64,000 nt of DNA, taken from Palsa-504 sp963739135 (GTDB lineage: Bacteria > Actinomycetota > Actinomycetes > Streptosporangiales > Streptosporangiaceae). The stretch lies in contig CAVTZG010000026.1 in NCBI GenBank assembly GCA_963739135.1, positions 186,001 to 250,000 of the forward strand, written 5' to 3'. The notes beneath the pieces are model-generated. The model searched no databases. It had not been told where the DNA came from and was given only the letters and a program-made list of their open reading frames with translations. Position numbers and translations under genes: made by a program. Shown one piece after another: positions 8,494 through 18,019 of this stretch; the first letter of the stretch is position 1, and every line of letters starts with the position of its first letter.

Positions 8494-9346
8494 CGGCAGC
8501 TGGTACCTGAACAACACCGGCTTCCTGGTCGGCCCGGCCGGCGTCATCAGCGTCGATGCCACCTCCACTGAGCGCCGCACCCGGGCCTACCTGGACGCGA
8601 TCAGGACCATCACCGGCCGGCCCGTCCGCACGCTGGTCAACACCCACCACCACGGCGATCACACGCACGGCAACTACCTGATGGCCGGGGCCACCATCGT
8701 CGGCCACGAGCGCTGCCGCGAAGCGATCCTGGCCACGCCCATGCCGCCGCCGCCCGGCATCTGGGCGGACGTCGACTGGGGGCACCTGGAACCCGCCCCG
8801 CCGTTCCTCACCTACACCGACAAGATCACGTTGTGGTCCGGTGACCTGCGCTGCGAGGTCCGCTACGTGGGCACGCCCGCGCACACCACCAATGACTCGA
8901 TCGTCCACATCCCCGAACTGTCCGTGGTCTTCGCCGGCGACCTGCTCTTCAACGGCGGCACCCCGTTCGCGCTGATGGGTTCGGTCGGCGGCTGGATCGA
9001 CGTGCTGGAGAACGTGCTGCGACCGCTCGGCGCCCGGACGCTCGTCCCCGGCCACGGCCCGGTCTGCGGCCCGGAGGTCATCGACGATGTGCTGGCCTAC
9101 CTGCGCTTCGTGCTCCAGACGGCCCGGGAGGGCATGGCGGCGGGCCTGCCACCGCTGGAGGCCGCACGGACCGCTGACCTGGGGGAGTTCGAGGATCTTC
9201 TTGATGCCGAACGGATCGTGGGTAACCTGCACCGGGCCTACCTCGAGCTGGGCGGGGCGGAGCGCGGCACCCCGGTGGACGTCGCCCGCGCCCTGGGCGA
9301 CATGGTGGCCTACAACGAGGGCCGGCCCCTGACCTGCCACGCGTAA
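8435..9346 (+). CDS. metallo-beta-lactamase-fold hydrolase
   Basis: A 303-aa MBL-fold protein. The metal-binding HxHxDH motif reads THHHGDHTHGN at about residues 69-79, followed by GTPAHTTND and FAGDLLFNGG, which carry the third His and bridging Asp, and GHGPV for the last His. This resembles the cyclase/SoxH-like subgroup rather than true beta-lactamases or glyoxalases; the substrate is unknown. GAAGGAG lies 7 nt before ATG 8435. It overlaps the GT87 gene by 59 nt, so the two are translationally linked. Confidence 0.85.
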   Translation: MSLGEIEQVAEGIYAYLQPDGSWYLNNTGFLVGPAGVISVDATSTERRTRAYLDAIRTITGRPVRTLVNTHHHGDHTHGNYLMAGATIVGHERCREAILATPMPPPPGIWADVDWGHLEPAPPFLTYTDKITLWSGDLRCEVRYVGTPAHTTNDSIVHIPELSVVFAGDLLFNGGTPFALMGSVGGWIDVLENVLRPLGARTLVPGHGPVCGPEVIDDVLAYLRFVLQTAREGMAAGLPPLEAARTADLGEFEDLLDAERIVGNLHRAYLELGGAERGTPVDVARALGDMVAYNEGRPLTCHA

Positions 9347-9377
9347 GGGCGGCTGGGAGGGGGCGGGTGGGGGGAAG

Positions 9378-9653
9378 ATGGCACTGCTGAACGAGGAGGT
9401 CGCCGGCCTGCTGCGGGAGTACGCCGAGCTGACCCAGATCACCGGTGGTGACGTGTTCCGGGCCAGGAACTATGAGAAGGCAGCCCGTTCGGTCCGCGGC
9501 TGGGCCGATGACGTCGGCCAGCTCGACGCCAAGGGCCTGCGGGCCATCCCCGGCGTCGGTGCCTCGATCGCGGCCAAGATCGCCGAGTACCTGGCCACCG
9601 GGCACATCGCCGCGCTGGATGAGCTGCGGGCGCCTTCCTGGCCAAATAAGTAG
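9378..9653 (+). pseudogene. polX: truncated family X DNA polymerase (N-terminal domain only)
   Basis: The 91 residues match the N-terminal HhH/8-kDa domain of bacterial PolX: ALLNEEVAGLLREYAEL, FRARNYEKAARSVRGW and the helix-hairpin-helix IPGVGASIAAKIAEYL. Full-length bacterial PolX is about 570 aa with polymerase and PHP domains; here translation stops just after ALDELRA in an unrelated tail (PSWPNK). No polymerase or PHP motif follows in the next 200 bp. It is most simply a 3'-deleted gene, although a free-standing HhH protein cannot be excluded. Confidence 0.7.
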
Positions 9654-9875
9654 CGGCGGCTTGCCATGCCCGAGACCACCCTGACCGAGCCCGGTCCCCG
9701 GGACCCTGCCGCCGCTCGTCCCCGGCGTTCAAGGGCCCGCGGTCGCTCTGCCTGATCCGCTACCGCGCGAAGCCGTCCGTTAATCACCGGTGAGAAACGG
9801 CGCCCCGGACGGTCTATATGCGTAGACAGCCGGATGGCTCCGGGAGGGCACCATGGCAGGGCGGGAGGTCGTGTG
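9654..9875. other. non-coding remnant after truncated polX
   Basis: No convincing gene. A 29-codon frame from 9666 is Arg/Pro-rich and looks like chance. The sequence may be residue of the deletion that removed the rest of polX. GGGAGG shortly before 9876 serves the next gene. Confidence 0.4.
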
Positions 9876-10574
9876 ATGGGCGAGCCGTCCCGCACGGGCG
9901 AGCCTCGCTGCGACGGCGCGCCCCCGGGCGCGACCGGGCTGCTGGCCGGCGCGATCGGCTACGCCCTGGCCGCCTGCGTACAGCTCACGCCGGGGGAACT
10001 GGCCCTGCCCACGCCGTGCGCGGAATGGGACCTGCGGATGCTCCTCGGCCACCTGGGCGAATCCATGGCCGACCTGGAGGCGGGCCTGTGCGGCGGCCGC
10101 CTGGACCTGGACCCCTTGGACCCCTTGGACCCCTTTGACGTCCTGGATCCCTTGGATCCTCTAGAGCCCGTGGACTCGGCGGACTCCGCGGTGCCGTATG
10201 GTACCGCCGACCCGCTGAGCTGCCGGGACGACCCGGTGGAGGTTGTCCGGGACCGCGCCGCGGACCTGCTGTTCGCCTGCTACGCCGCCCGCGGCCTGGA
10301 CCGCTTCGTCCTGGTCGGCGGCCTGCCGCTGCCCGCCGGGATCGTGGCCTGCACCGGAGCCGTCGAGATCGCGGTGCACGGCTGGGACGTATGCGCGGCC
10401 CGCGGCCGTGGCGGCCCGATCCCGCCCCGGCTCGCCACCCGGATGCTCCGGCTGTGCCCGCTGCTTGCGGCCGGCCGTGAGGGCCTGTTCGCCGCGCCGG
10501 TCGCGACCCCGCCCCAGGCCAGCCCGGGCGATCAGCTCGTCGCCTATCTCGGGCGCGTCCCGCGCCGCCCGTAG
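9876..10574 (+). CDS. TIGR03086/MDMPI-type DinB-like metal-binding protein
   Basis: About 232 aa of the mycothiol-dependent maleylpyruvate isomerase N-terminal (DinB-like four-helix) family. Diagnostic segments are LPTPCAEWDLRMLLGHLGE, with the metal-ligand His in GHL, and EIAVHGWDVCAARG, with the second His pair. Members often act with mycothiol, but the reaction here is unknown. ATG 9876 is preceded by GGGAGG. The loop after the second helix is expanded by a degenerate 9-bp repeat encoding a Leu-Asp-Pro run (LDPLDPLDPFDVLDPLDPL), which makes the region very acidic and is unusual for the family. Confidence 0.75.
   Translation: MGEPSRTGEPRCDGAPPGATGLLAGAIGYALAACVQLTPGELALPTPCAEWDLRMLLGHLGESMADLEAGLCGGRLDLDPLDPLDPFDVLDPLDPLEPVDSADSAVPYGTADPLSCRDDPVEVVRDRAADLLFACYAARGLDRFVLVGGLPLPAGIVACTGAVEIAVHGWDVCAARGRGGPIPPRLATRMLRLCPLLAAGREGLFAAPVATPPQASPGDQLVAYLGRVPRRP
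10105..10185 (+). repeat. degenerate 9-bp (Leu-Asp-Pro) coding repeat
   Basis: Units of the form TTGGACCCC or TTGGATCCC/T recur with drift and keep the reading frame. The later units (GAGCCC, GACTCG) are decayed. Confidence 0.65.
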
Positions 10575-10689
10575 TCCAGCCCTCCAGTCCGCCGCCCGTG
10601 GCCACCCCGCCGCCCGCAGGCACCCGCCGCCCGTGGCCACCCCGGACACCCCCCGGCGTACGGAACAACTCCCGCATGACCTACGGTTG

Positions 10690-10703
10690 TTACCGGCGAG
10701 TAG
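10690..10703. promoter_or_regulatory. possible regulator site upstream of fadA
   Basis: TTACCGGCGAGTAG is a partial palindrome with TAC and GTA half-sites, about 25 nt upstream of the fadA start. TetR-family fatty-acid regulators of actinobacteria bind similar TTAC...GTAA sites. No regulator gene is adjacent, and the match is to a general pattern only. Confidence 0.25.
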
Positions 10704-10728
10704 CATTTTTCATCTTGGGAGGGTGACC

Positions 10729-11919
10729 GTGCCTCGTACCGCACGTGACGTCGTCTTCGTGGACGGTGTCCGCACTCCGTTCGGGAAGGCCGGGCCGAAC
10801 GGCCTGTACGCCGAGACCAGGGCGGACGACATGGTGGTCAGCGTGATCCGCGAACTGCTGCGGCGCAACCCGTCCCTTCCGCCCGAGCGGATCGGCGAGG
10901 TCGCGATCGCCGCCACCACGCAGACCGGCGATCAGGGACTGACCATCGGGCGCAGCGCCGCGGTGCTGGCCGGGCTGCCCAAGTCGGTGCCCGGGTACGC
11001 CATTGACCGGATGTGCGCGGGGGCCATGACCGCGGTGACCACCGCCGCCGGATCTATCGCGCTGGGCGCGACCGACACGGCGGTCGCGGGCGGCGTGGAG
11101 CACATGGGCCACCATCCGATGGGTTCCGGGGTCGACCCGAACCCGCGGTTCATCTCTGAGCACCTGGTCGACCCATCGGCGCTGGTCATGGGCTCGACAG
11201 CGGAGAACCTGCACGACCGGTACCCCGGCATCACCCGGGCCCGCGCCGACGCGTACGCGCTGGCCAGCCAGCGCAAGGTCGCCGCGGCCTACGCGGCGGG
11301 CAAGATCCAGCCCGACCTGGTGCCCGTCGCGGTCTGCAGCGCCGAGCGAGGCTGGGGCCTGGCCACGGTCGACGAGCCGCCCCGCCCGGACACCACGATC
11401 GAGGCGCTGGCCGCGCTGAAGACCCCGTTCCGGCCGCACGGGCGGGTCACCGCCGGGAATTCCGCCGGGCTGAACGACGGCGCCACCGGTTGCGTCATCG
11501 CGGCCCGGGACGTGGCGGCCGAACTGGGCCTGCCGGCCGGGATGCGGCTGGTCGACTTCGGCTTCGTCGGGGTCGACCCGGAGGTGATGGGCATCGGCCC
11601 GGTCCCCGCCACCGAAGCCGTGCTGGCCCGCAATGACCTGACCATCGACGACATCGCGCTGATCGAGATCAACGAGGCGTTCGCGGTGCAGGTCCTGGCC
11701 TTCCTCGAGCACTTCAAGATCGCCGACGACGACCCGCGGGTAAACCGGTGGGGCGGCGCCATCGCGCTCGGCCACCCGCTGGCCAGCTCGGGCGTCCGGC
11801 TGATGATCCAGCTCGCCCGGCAGTTCGCCGAGCAGCCGAGCGTCCGCTACGGCCTGACCACGATGTGCGTCGGGATGGGGATGGGCGGCACCGTCCTGTG
11901 GGAGAACCTCAATGCCTGA
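10729..11919 (+). CDS. fadA: acetyl-CoA acyltransferase (3-ketoacyl-CoA thiolase)
   Basis: A 396-aa thiolase for the last step of beta-oxidation. The nucleophile Cys lies in IDRMCAGAMTAV, the second active-site pair in INEAFAVQ and GHPLASSGVRL, and the C-terminal Cys in MCVGMGMGG. GTG 10729 follows GGGAGGG by 6 nt; a GTG two codons upstream is an alternative. Its last 8 nt overlap the start of fadB (ATGCCTGA), so the alpha and beta subunits of the fatty-acid oxidation complex are translationally coupled. Confidence 0.9.
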   Translation: MPRTARDVVFVDGVRTPFGKAGPNGLYAETRADDMVVSVIRELLRRNPSLPPERIGEVAIAATTQTGDQGLTIGRSAAVLAGLPKSVPGYAIDRMCAGAMTAVTTAAGSIALGATDTAVAGGVEHMGHHPMGSGVDPNPRFISEHLVDPSALVMGSTAENLHDRYPGITRARADAYALASQRKVAAAYAAGKIQPDLVPVAVCSAERGWGLATVDEPPRPDTTIEALAALKTPFRPHGRVTAGNSAGLNDGATGCVIAARDVAAELGLPAGMRLVDFGFVGVDPEVMGIGPVPATEAVLARNDLTIDDIALIEINEAFAVQVLAFLEHFKIADDDPRVNRWGGAIALGHPLASSGVRLMIQLARQFAEQPSVRYGLTTMCVGMGMGGTVLWENLNA

Positions 11920-14224
11920 CATCTTCAGCCCGAACGGAACGGGGCTCGACAACTCGGTCATCACATCGCTGTTCCCCAACGAGGTCGTCACCAAGGCCCT
12001 GGTCAGGCACGTGGAGTTGCCCTACGGGGCGGGGACCATGGCCCTGATCACCCTGGACAACGGGCATGACCACACCCGGCCGAACACGTTCGGCCCGGCC
12101 GGCCTGATCGCGCTGCGCAGCGCGCTCGAAGAGATAGCCGGCCGGGCCACGCCGGAGGCCGGGGAGCAGAGAATCGCCGCGGTGGGCGTGACCGGCAAGC
12201 CGTTCATCTTCGCGACCGGCGCCGACCTGGCGGTCGCCGCGAAGATCCGCGCGCGGGACGAGGCCCTGGCCGTCGGCCGGCTGGGGCATGATGTGTTCCG
12301 CCGGCTCGGCGAGCTGGGCGTGCCGTCGTTCGCGTTCGTGAACGGCGCGGCGCTCGGCGGCGGCCTCGAGCTCGCACTGCACTGCACTTACCGGACGATC
12401 TCATCCGGGGTGACCGCGGTCGCGTTCCCCGAGACCTTCCTCGGCCTGCTGCCCGGCTGGGGCGGCACCTACCTGCTGCCGCGCCTGATCGGCCCGGCCA
12501 AGGCGCTCAAGCTCATCATCGAGAACCCGCTCAGCCAGAACCGCTTGCTGGCCGGCCCTGAGGCGTTCTCGCTCGGGATCGCTGACGCCATGTTCGAGCC
12601 CGCCGACTTCCTGGCCGAGTCGCTGCGTTGGGCGGCCCGGGTGCTGGGCAGTATCACCTCGGGGGGAACGATCCCCCCCAGACCCCCCCTGCTGCTTTTC
12701 CCGGGGGGACCCATCCCCCCGGACCCCCCTTGGGAGGGAAGCCTTTCCCCCCAAACCCCCTCGGCCTCCCCGTACCCCCCCGGGGACTGGGACGCCGCAG
12801 CGGCCGGAGCGCGGTCCTTCGCCGACGGCAAGCTGCACGGGGCCGCTCCGGCCCCGTACCGGGCCATCAACCTGGTCACGGCGGCCCGCGACCGGACTCG
12901 CGACCAGGGGTTCACCGCCGAGGATGAGGCGCTCGCGGACCTGCTGCTCAGCGACGAGCTGCACGCCGGGCTCTACGCCTTCGACCTGACCCAGAAGCGG
13001 GCCCGGCACGCGGCCGGCGCCCCCGACAGGTCGCTGGCCCGGCCGGTCACCAAGGTCGGCGTGGTCGGCGCGGGCCTGATGGCCGCGCAGATCGCACTGC
13101 TGTTCGCGCGGCGGCTCGAGGTGCCCGTGGTGCTGACCGACCTCGACCAGGCCCGGCTGGACGCCGGGGTCGGCCACGTGCACGCCGAGATCGCCAAGCT
13201 GGCCGAGCGGCACCGGATCAGCCCGGATACCGCCGCCAGGCTGACGGGCCTGGTGACCGGCTCGCTGACCAAGGACGCGTTCGCCGACGCGGACTTCGTG
13301 ATCGAGGCGGTATTCGAGGAGATCCCGGTCAAGCAGCGGGTGTTCGCCGAGGTCGAGGCGGTGGTCCGGCCGGACTGCGTGCTCGCCACCAACACCTCGT
13401 CGCTTTCGGTGACCGAGATGGCGGCCGGGCTGGCCCACCCTTCCCGCCTGGTCGGCTTCCACTTCTTCAACCCGGTGGCCATGATGCCGCTGATCGAAAT
13501 AATCCGGACCGATGCCACCGACGCGCTGTCGACTGACGAGGGGGCGCTTGCCACCGCGTTCGCGGTCGGCAAGGCGCTGAAGAAGAACTGCGTGCTGGTC
13601 AAGGACTCGCCTGCGTTCGTGGTTAACCGCCTGCTGACCCGGTTCCTGGGTGAGGTCATCGCCTCCGTCGACGAGGGCACCCCGTTCGAGGTCGCCGAGC
13701 ACGCACCCGACCCGCTGGGCCTGCCCGTCTCCCCGTTCCTGCTGCTCCAGCTGGTCGGGCCCGCCGTCGCCCTGCACGTGGCGGAGACCCTGCACCGCGC
13801 CTTCCCCGACCGCTTCGGCGTGTCGCCCAAGCTGCGCGCCCTGGTCGAGGCGGGCAAGACCGGAGTCTACGGACCCGACTTCTCGGTCGACCCGGAGGCG
13901 GCGGCCATCCTGGCCCGGGGGGACGACCCGGCTGGCCCCCCGGGGGACTCCATCCCCCCGGACCCCCCTGGCAGACCCCCCCGCGGGGCCATGGCCGGCG
14001 GCGACCGCCCGCTGACCGCGGACCAGGTGCGGGAACGGGCCCTGGAGGCGCTGGCCGAGGAGATCAGGCTGATGCTCGACGAGGGCGTGGTAGCCGGCCC
14101 CGAAGACATTGACCTGTGCCTGATCCTCGGCGCCGGCTGGCCGTTTCACCTGGGCGGGATCACACCGTACCTGGATCGCAGCGGGATCACGGAGAAGGTG
14201 ACAGGCACCCGGTTCCGCATCTGA
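11912..14224 (+). CDS. fadB: multifunctional enoyl-CoA hydratase/3-hydroxyacyl-CoA dehydrogenase
   Basis: About 770 aa: the crotonase (hydratase/isomerase) domain is N-terminal, with the oxyanion-hole segment FATGADLAVAAK and catalytic region GAALGGGLELALHCTYR; the NAD-binding dehydrogenase domain follows, with Rossmann motif VGVVGAGLMAAQIAL, NTSSLSVTEMA and the catalytic HFFNPV; two C-terminal HCDH domains complete it. It works with the thiolase encoded immediately upstream. Two in-frame low-complexity insertions are remarkable. One of about 43 residues is in the inter-domain linker (IPPRPPLL...PPDPPWEG), and one of about 24 residues is near the C-terminus (SIPPDPPGRPPRG). Both are encoded by copies of the dispersed GC-tract repeat and are absent from typical FadB proteins. 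Confidence 0.9.
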   Translation: MPDIFSPNGTGLDNSVITSLFPNEVVTKALVRHVELPYGAGTMALITLDNGHDHTRPNTFGPAGLIALRSALEEIAGRATPEAGEQRIAAVGVTGKPFIFATGADLAVAAKIRARDEALAVGRLGHDVFRRLGELGVPSFAFVNGAALGGGLELALHCTYRTISSGVTAVAFPETFLGLLPGWGGTYLLPRLIGPAKALKLIIENPLSQNRLLAGPEAFSLGIADAMFEPADFLAESLRWAARVLGSITSGGTIPPRPPLLLFPGGPIPPDPPWEGSLSPQTPSASPYPPGDWDAAAAGARSFADGKLHGAAPAPYRAINLVTAARDRTRDQGFTAEDEALADLLLSDELHAGLYAFDLTQKRARHAAGAPDRSLARPVTKVGVVGAGLMAAQIALLFARRLEVPVVLTDLDQARLDAGVGHVHAEIAKLAERHRISPDTAARLTGLVTGSLTKDAFADADFVIEAVFEEIPVKQRVFAEVEAVVRPDCVLATNTSSLSVTEMAAGLAHPSRLVGFHFFNPVAMMPLIEIIRTDATDALSTDEGALATAFAVGKALKKNCVLVKDSPAFVVNRLLTRFLGEVIASVDEGTPFEVAEHAPDPLGLPVSPFLLLQLVGPAVALHVAETLHRAFPDRFGVSPKLRALVEAGKTGVYGPDFSVDPEAAAILARGDDPAGPPGDSIPPDPPGRPPRGAMAGGDRPLTADQVRERALEALAEEIRLMLDEGVVAGPEDIDLCLILGAGWPFHLGGITPYLDRSGITEKVTGTRFRI
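12658..12786 (+). repeat. dispersed G/C-tract repeat, copy B (inside fadB linker)
   Basis: The longest copy, about 129 bp, made of G6/C6-8 blocks. It contains CTCGGGGGGAACGATCCCCC, CTTTTCCCGGGGGGACC, CATCCCCCCGGACCCCCC and CCCCGTACCCCCCCGGGG. It is inverted relative to the copy in trpEG and longer by an internal segment. It is in-frame within fadB. Confidence 0.8.
13916..13988 (+). repeat. dispersed G/C-tract repeat, copy C (3' part of fadB)
   Basis: Contains CCCCCCGGGGGACTCCATCC followed by CCCCGGACCCCCCTGG, matching the central part of copy B in the same orientation. It is in-frame and encodes a Pro-rich loop before the last HCDH helices. Confidence 0.75.
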
Positions 14225-14287
14225 GGCCCGCCTGGGACATGGCCGGCTTCCAGGGGTTTCACCGCGTTTGCCGTTAAGGTGAGCGGC

Positions 14288-15907
14288 ATGACACCGGTGT
14301 TCGGGCTCTGCGATCAGTACGTGACGCGGTTGGCGGCGCTGGATCCGGTCTCGGCCGCGATGCTGGGCCTGGCCGGCGCCTTCGGCCCGGCCACCGACTA
14401 CGGCCCGGACGGCGTGGCCGCCCGGGCCGAGCTCGTCACCGAGACGCTGGCCGCGCTCGAGCCGGTCACCGTCTCCTGCGAAGCCGACCGGATAGCCGCC
14501 GCGTTCCTGCGCGAGCGGCTCGAGGCGCAGCGGGCCTGGAACGAGAGCCGGGAGCCGTTCCGGCAGCTGCGCGCCCCGCTCGGCCTGATCAGCGCCATCC
14601 GGGACAGCGTGGACCTGCTGCCGCGGGACGGCGACGACGCCTGGCGGAACATCGCCGCCCGGCTGGCCGCCATCCCGGGCATGTTCACCAGCTGGCGTGT
14701 GAGCCTGGAGACCGGGCTCAGCCTGGGCCTGCCCGCCGCGCGGCGGCAGGCGGTCGAAGCCGCCATCGCCGCCGAGCAGTGCGTGAGCTCGCACGACGCA
14801 CTGGTCGCCTCATATGGCGACGGACCGCTGGCCGCCGAGCTGGCGGCCGCCGCCGCCCAGGCCTACCAGGGCTACGCCGATACCGCGCGCTACCTGCGCG
14901 AGGATTACGCGCCCCGGGCCAGCGAGGTGGACGGCGTCGGCCGTGAACGGTACGCGGTGGGGGCCCGGCTCAGCCTGGGCGCGGACATCGACCTCGACGA
15001 AGCGTACGAGTGGGGCTGGGCCGAGCTGCGCCGGATCCAGGCCGAGATGAGAGCCGAGGCCGGCCAGATCAAGCCCGGCGCGAGCGTGCCGGAAGCGACC
15101 GCCATCCTCAACGAATCCGGCTACGTGACCGGCGACGAGGCCTACCTGGCCTGGCTGCAGGATCGCCACGACTGGGCCATCGAGCAGCTGGACGGCGTGC
15201 ACTTCGACATCCCTGCACCGCTGCGCACGATCGAGGTGGTGCTGGCCCGCGGCTCGACGTCGGGCGCGGCCTACTACACCGGGCCCAGCGAGGACCTGAC
15301 CAGGCCCGGACGCACCTGGTGGCCGCTCGGCGGCCGCGACCCGAACGGCCGGTTCCAGACCTGGTCCGAGCTTTCCACCGTCTTCCACGAGGGCGTGCCC
15401 GGCCACCACCTGCAGGTCGGCGCGGCCAAGACGGCCGGGGATTCGCTGTCCCGGTTCGCCAAGACCAACTTCGTCAGCGGCCACGGTGAGGGCTGGGCCC
15501 TGTACGCCGAGCGGCTGGCCGACGAGCTCGGCTGGTTCACCGAGCCGGGTACCCGTCTGGGCATGCTCGGCGGATCGGCGCTGCGCGCCGCCCGGGTCGT
15601 CATCGACATCGGCGTCCACCTGGACCTGCCGCTGCCCGATGGCTCACGCTGGACCTTCGAGCGGGCCTGCGAAGTGCTCCGCACCCGTGGCCGCGGCGAG
15701 CCGCACCAGATCCACGCCGAGGTGGTCCGCTACTTCGGCTGGCCGGGCCAGGCCATCTCCTACAAGCTCGGGGAGCGCGGCTGGCTGGCCGCCCGGGCCG
15801 AGGCGATGCGGCGGCCGGATTTCGACCTGAAGCGGTGGCACACCGCGGCACTGAGCCTGGGCCCGATCGGCCTGGCCGACCTGGCCGAAGAGCTCGGCCG
15901 GCGGTGA
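14288..15907 (+). CDS. DUF885-family putative zinc carboxypeptidase/dipeptidase
   Basis: A 539-aa DUF885 protein. The family metal motif is HEGVPGHHLQ (HExxPGHxxQ type), followed by NFVSGHGEGWALYAERL, where the downstream Glu and His sit, and a conserved GQAISYKLGERGW near the end. The fold is related to gluzincin peptidases; the physiological substrate is not known. The start is ATG 14288, with an upstream in-frame GTG at 14279 as an alternative; no strong ribosome-binding site decides between them. The cytoplasmic sequence has no signal peptide. Confidence 0.85.
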   Translation: MTPVFGLCDQYVTRLAALDPVSAAMLGLAGAFGPATDYGPDGVAARAELVTETLAALEPVTVSCEADRIAAAFLRERLEAQRAWNESREPFRQLRAPLGLISAIRDSVDLLPRDGDDAWRNIAARLAAIPGMFTSWRVSLETGLSLGLPAARRQAVEAAIAAEQCVSSHDALVASYGDGPLAAELAAAAAQAYQGYADTARYLREDYAPRASEVDGVGRERYAVGARLSLGADIDLDEAYEWGWAELRRIQAEMRAEAGQIKPGASVPEATAILNESGYVTGDEAYLAWLQDRHDWAIEQLDGVHFDIPAPLRTIEVVLARGSTSGAAYYTGPSEDLTRPGRTWWPLGGRDPNGRFQTWSELSTVFHEGVPGHHLQVGAAKTAGDSLSRFAKTNFVSGHGEGWALYAERLADELGWFTEPGTRLGMLGGSALRAARVVIDIGVHLDLPLPDGSRWTFERACEVLRTRGRGEPHQIHAEVVRYFGWPGQAISYKLGERGWLAARAEAMRRPDFDLKRWHTAALSLGPIGLADLAEELGRR

Positions 15908-16184
15908 CCGGGGGTGGAACCACCCACACCAGGCTGTCGGCTCGCCCCGGGCTAGAGCAGGGCCGGCGTCCCTTTTCCTGGTAATGGGGCCTTAATTGAC
16001 GCTTGCCCTGGCTGCGGGGCCAGTCTGAGCGGCTGCCCTGCCCGCGGAGCCGTCTCGCGGAGCCATCTCGCAACCGGGACTATCCGCAGGTACGTTCGGG
16101 GCCGGCGCGGCACTGCCGGGACGGGCCGGCGTCCGGCGCCGGTCCGCGTCCCTGGTGTCACACCAGTTCCATGTCTCCCAATAT
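15908..16184. other. intergenic region left of the insertion sequence
   Basis: No gene is recognised. The GC-rich sequence has several short inverted repeats around 16110-16165 (GGCGCCGGTCC region) and ends at the left terminal inverted repeat of the IS. Confidence 0.4.
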
Positions 16185-16262
16185 CGCGGTGGATTCCGGT
16201 TCTGCGGTTGATTTCGGGTGCTGGGTAAGCGTTCCAAAATAAAGTAAGTTTCCGGTGTGTCG
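16185..16262 (+). repeat. left terminal inverted repeat of the IS
   Basis: Aligns gap-free over 78 bp with the reverse complement of 18020-18097. Two related subrepeats, CGCGGTGGATTC and GCGGTTGATT, lie in tandem at the outer end and may be transposase-binding sites. Confidence 0.8.
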
Positions 16263-16276
16263 TGGGCTCTATTGTG

Positions 16277-18003
16277 CTATTTGCGGAGGCGTCCGCGCGG
16301 CGGGGGGCCGGGGATGGTGATCCCGGCGGTGGCGGCGTGGCGTCGCAGGTCTTGTGGGGTGCGGACGCGGACGGGGCCGGGTGCGAGGGCGGGATGGCTG
16401 GTGCCGAGCAGGCTGGTGATGGCCTGGCAGGCTTCGGCGATGGTGGTGTGGTGCGCGCCGAGCAGGGCGGCGATGTGGGTGCTGGGCATGCCGAGCCGGT
16501 GGTGGCAGATGGCGGCCAGCAGCTGGGTTTCCAGGGTGTACTTGAAGGGGGCGGCCGGGCCGGTGCGGGCGCGGCGGGAGTGGCCGCGGTCCAGGTGGAG
16601 CCGCTGCTCGCGGGCGGCGGCCCAGGGCAGTTCGAGGCTGGCGGCCAGCGCGGCGAGGTCTGCACGGAGCAGGCCGGTCAGCTGCGGGCTGGCCAGGGCG
16701 GCCACGACGGGAGCCAGAGCGGCCAGAGCGGCGGTGGCCGCCGGGAGCATGGCGGGCTCTGGCCGGGGTTCCGGGGCGGGCCGCAGGACGGGCAGGAGGG
16801 TGCAGTTCCACTCGCCGTGGAAGCGGTGGCGGGTTAAGGCCCTGGCCTCCAGGTCGTGCATCTGCTCGTCGCTGACCTGGGTTCCGGTGGGGTAGCGGTT
16901 CTGGTCCAGGACGGCGGTGACGGTCAGCCCGGTGGCGGTCCTGGTCGCGGCGATGGTGTTGATGATGACGTCGTGGCTGGTCAGCGGGCGGCCGCGCCAG
17001 TTCAGGGTGATCTGGGAGAACAGCCGGTGCTCAATCTTGTTCCACTTGGAGGTGCCGGGCGGGAAATGGCAGACGGTGATCTCCAGCCCGCTGTCCTGCG
17101 CGAACTGGGCCAGCCCGGCCTTCCAGGCCCGGTTGCGCCAGCCGTTGGCCCCGCCGGCGTCGCAGCACACCAGCAGCCGGCCCGCACCCGGGTAGACGTC
17201 CCGGCCGGCCAGGTCCCACCAGCGGCGGATGGACTCCACCGCCAGCGCAGCGGTGTTGTGGTCGGTGCCCACGTTGACGAACCCGGTGCTGGCGGCCACG
17301 TCGTAGACCCCGTACGGGATCGCGTGCCCGCCGTCCTGGTCCGCGAAGCTGTGGTCACGGACCTTCACCGGGTCCCCCGCCGGCCGCCATTCCCGCCCGG
17401 CCTGCGCATACTCCCCGGCTTCCTCTTTCTTCTTCGCGTCCACGCTGATCACCGGCTGCCCGGCGGCCAGGCGCTCCTTAGCCTGCGCGGCGATATACCG
17501 GAACTGGGCGTCCCGGTCCGGGTGCCGCCGGCCCTCGGTCACCTTCGCGTTGGCCTGGGTGGAGAACCCCTGCTCGTGCAGCAGCCGCCAGGCCGTCTGC
17601 GGGCTGCACCGGTGCCCCTGACGCGTCAGCTCGGCCGGCAAGTTCTTCGCGCTCTTCGTCGTCCACAGCAGCGGCGACTCCGGGTCCCCCCGGGCCGAGT
17701 CCGCCACCAGGGCCAGCAGCGCGGGCACCAGCCCGGGATCGGTCCCGGCGAGCTTCTTGCGGCCCGCACCCGGCCGCCGGACCCGGCCTTCCGGCACGAC
17801 CTGGCCAGAGCCCAGCTCTGCCGCGCCGTTCGCGACCGTCTGCCAGGACGCCCCGGTCATCTTGGCCACCGCCGTGACCCCGCCGTCCCCGGCCGCCCGC
17901 GCCACCGCCCCCAGCGTCAGCCGCCGCGCCTTCTCATCCAGCTCCGGCAGCAGCAGCCCCAGCTCCGGCCCGATAAGCTTCAAAAACTCCGCGTTCGCGC
18001 CCA
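16277..18003 (-). CDS. ISAzo13-family DDE transposase with C-terminal extension
   Basis: About 575 aa. The core is typical of ISAzo13 transposases: ISVDAKKKEEAGEY (first Asp), TGFVNVGTDHNTAALAVESI, LLVCCDAGGANGWRNRAW (second Asp) and FPPGTSKWNKIEHRLFSQI (Glu), ending in the family's usual HRFHGEWNCTLLP. Known members are near 400 aa and end there. This protein continues for about 170 residues with an Ala-rich helical stretch and a helix-turn-helix-like LGMPSTHIAALLGAHHTTIAEA. The start is ATG 18003; a GTG five codons upstream is possible. All catalytic residues are present, so it may be active. Confidence 0.85.
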
Positions 18004-18019
18004 TACGCCATCCTGGCAC

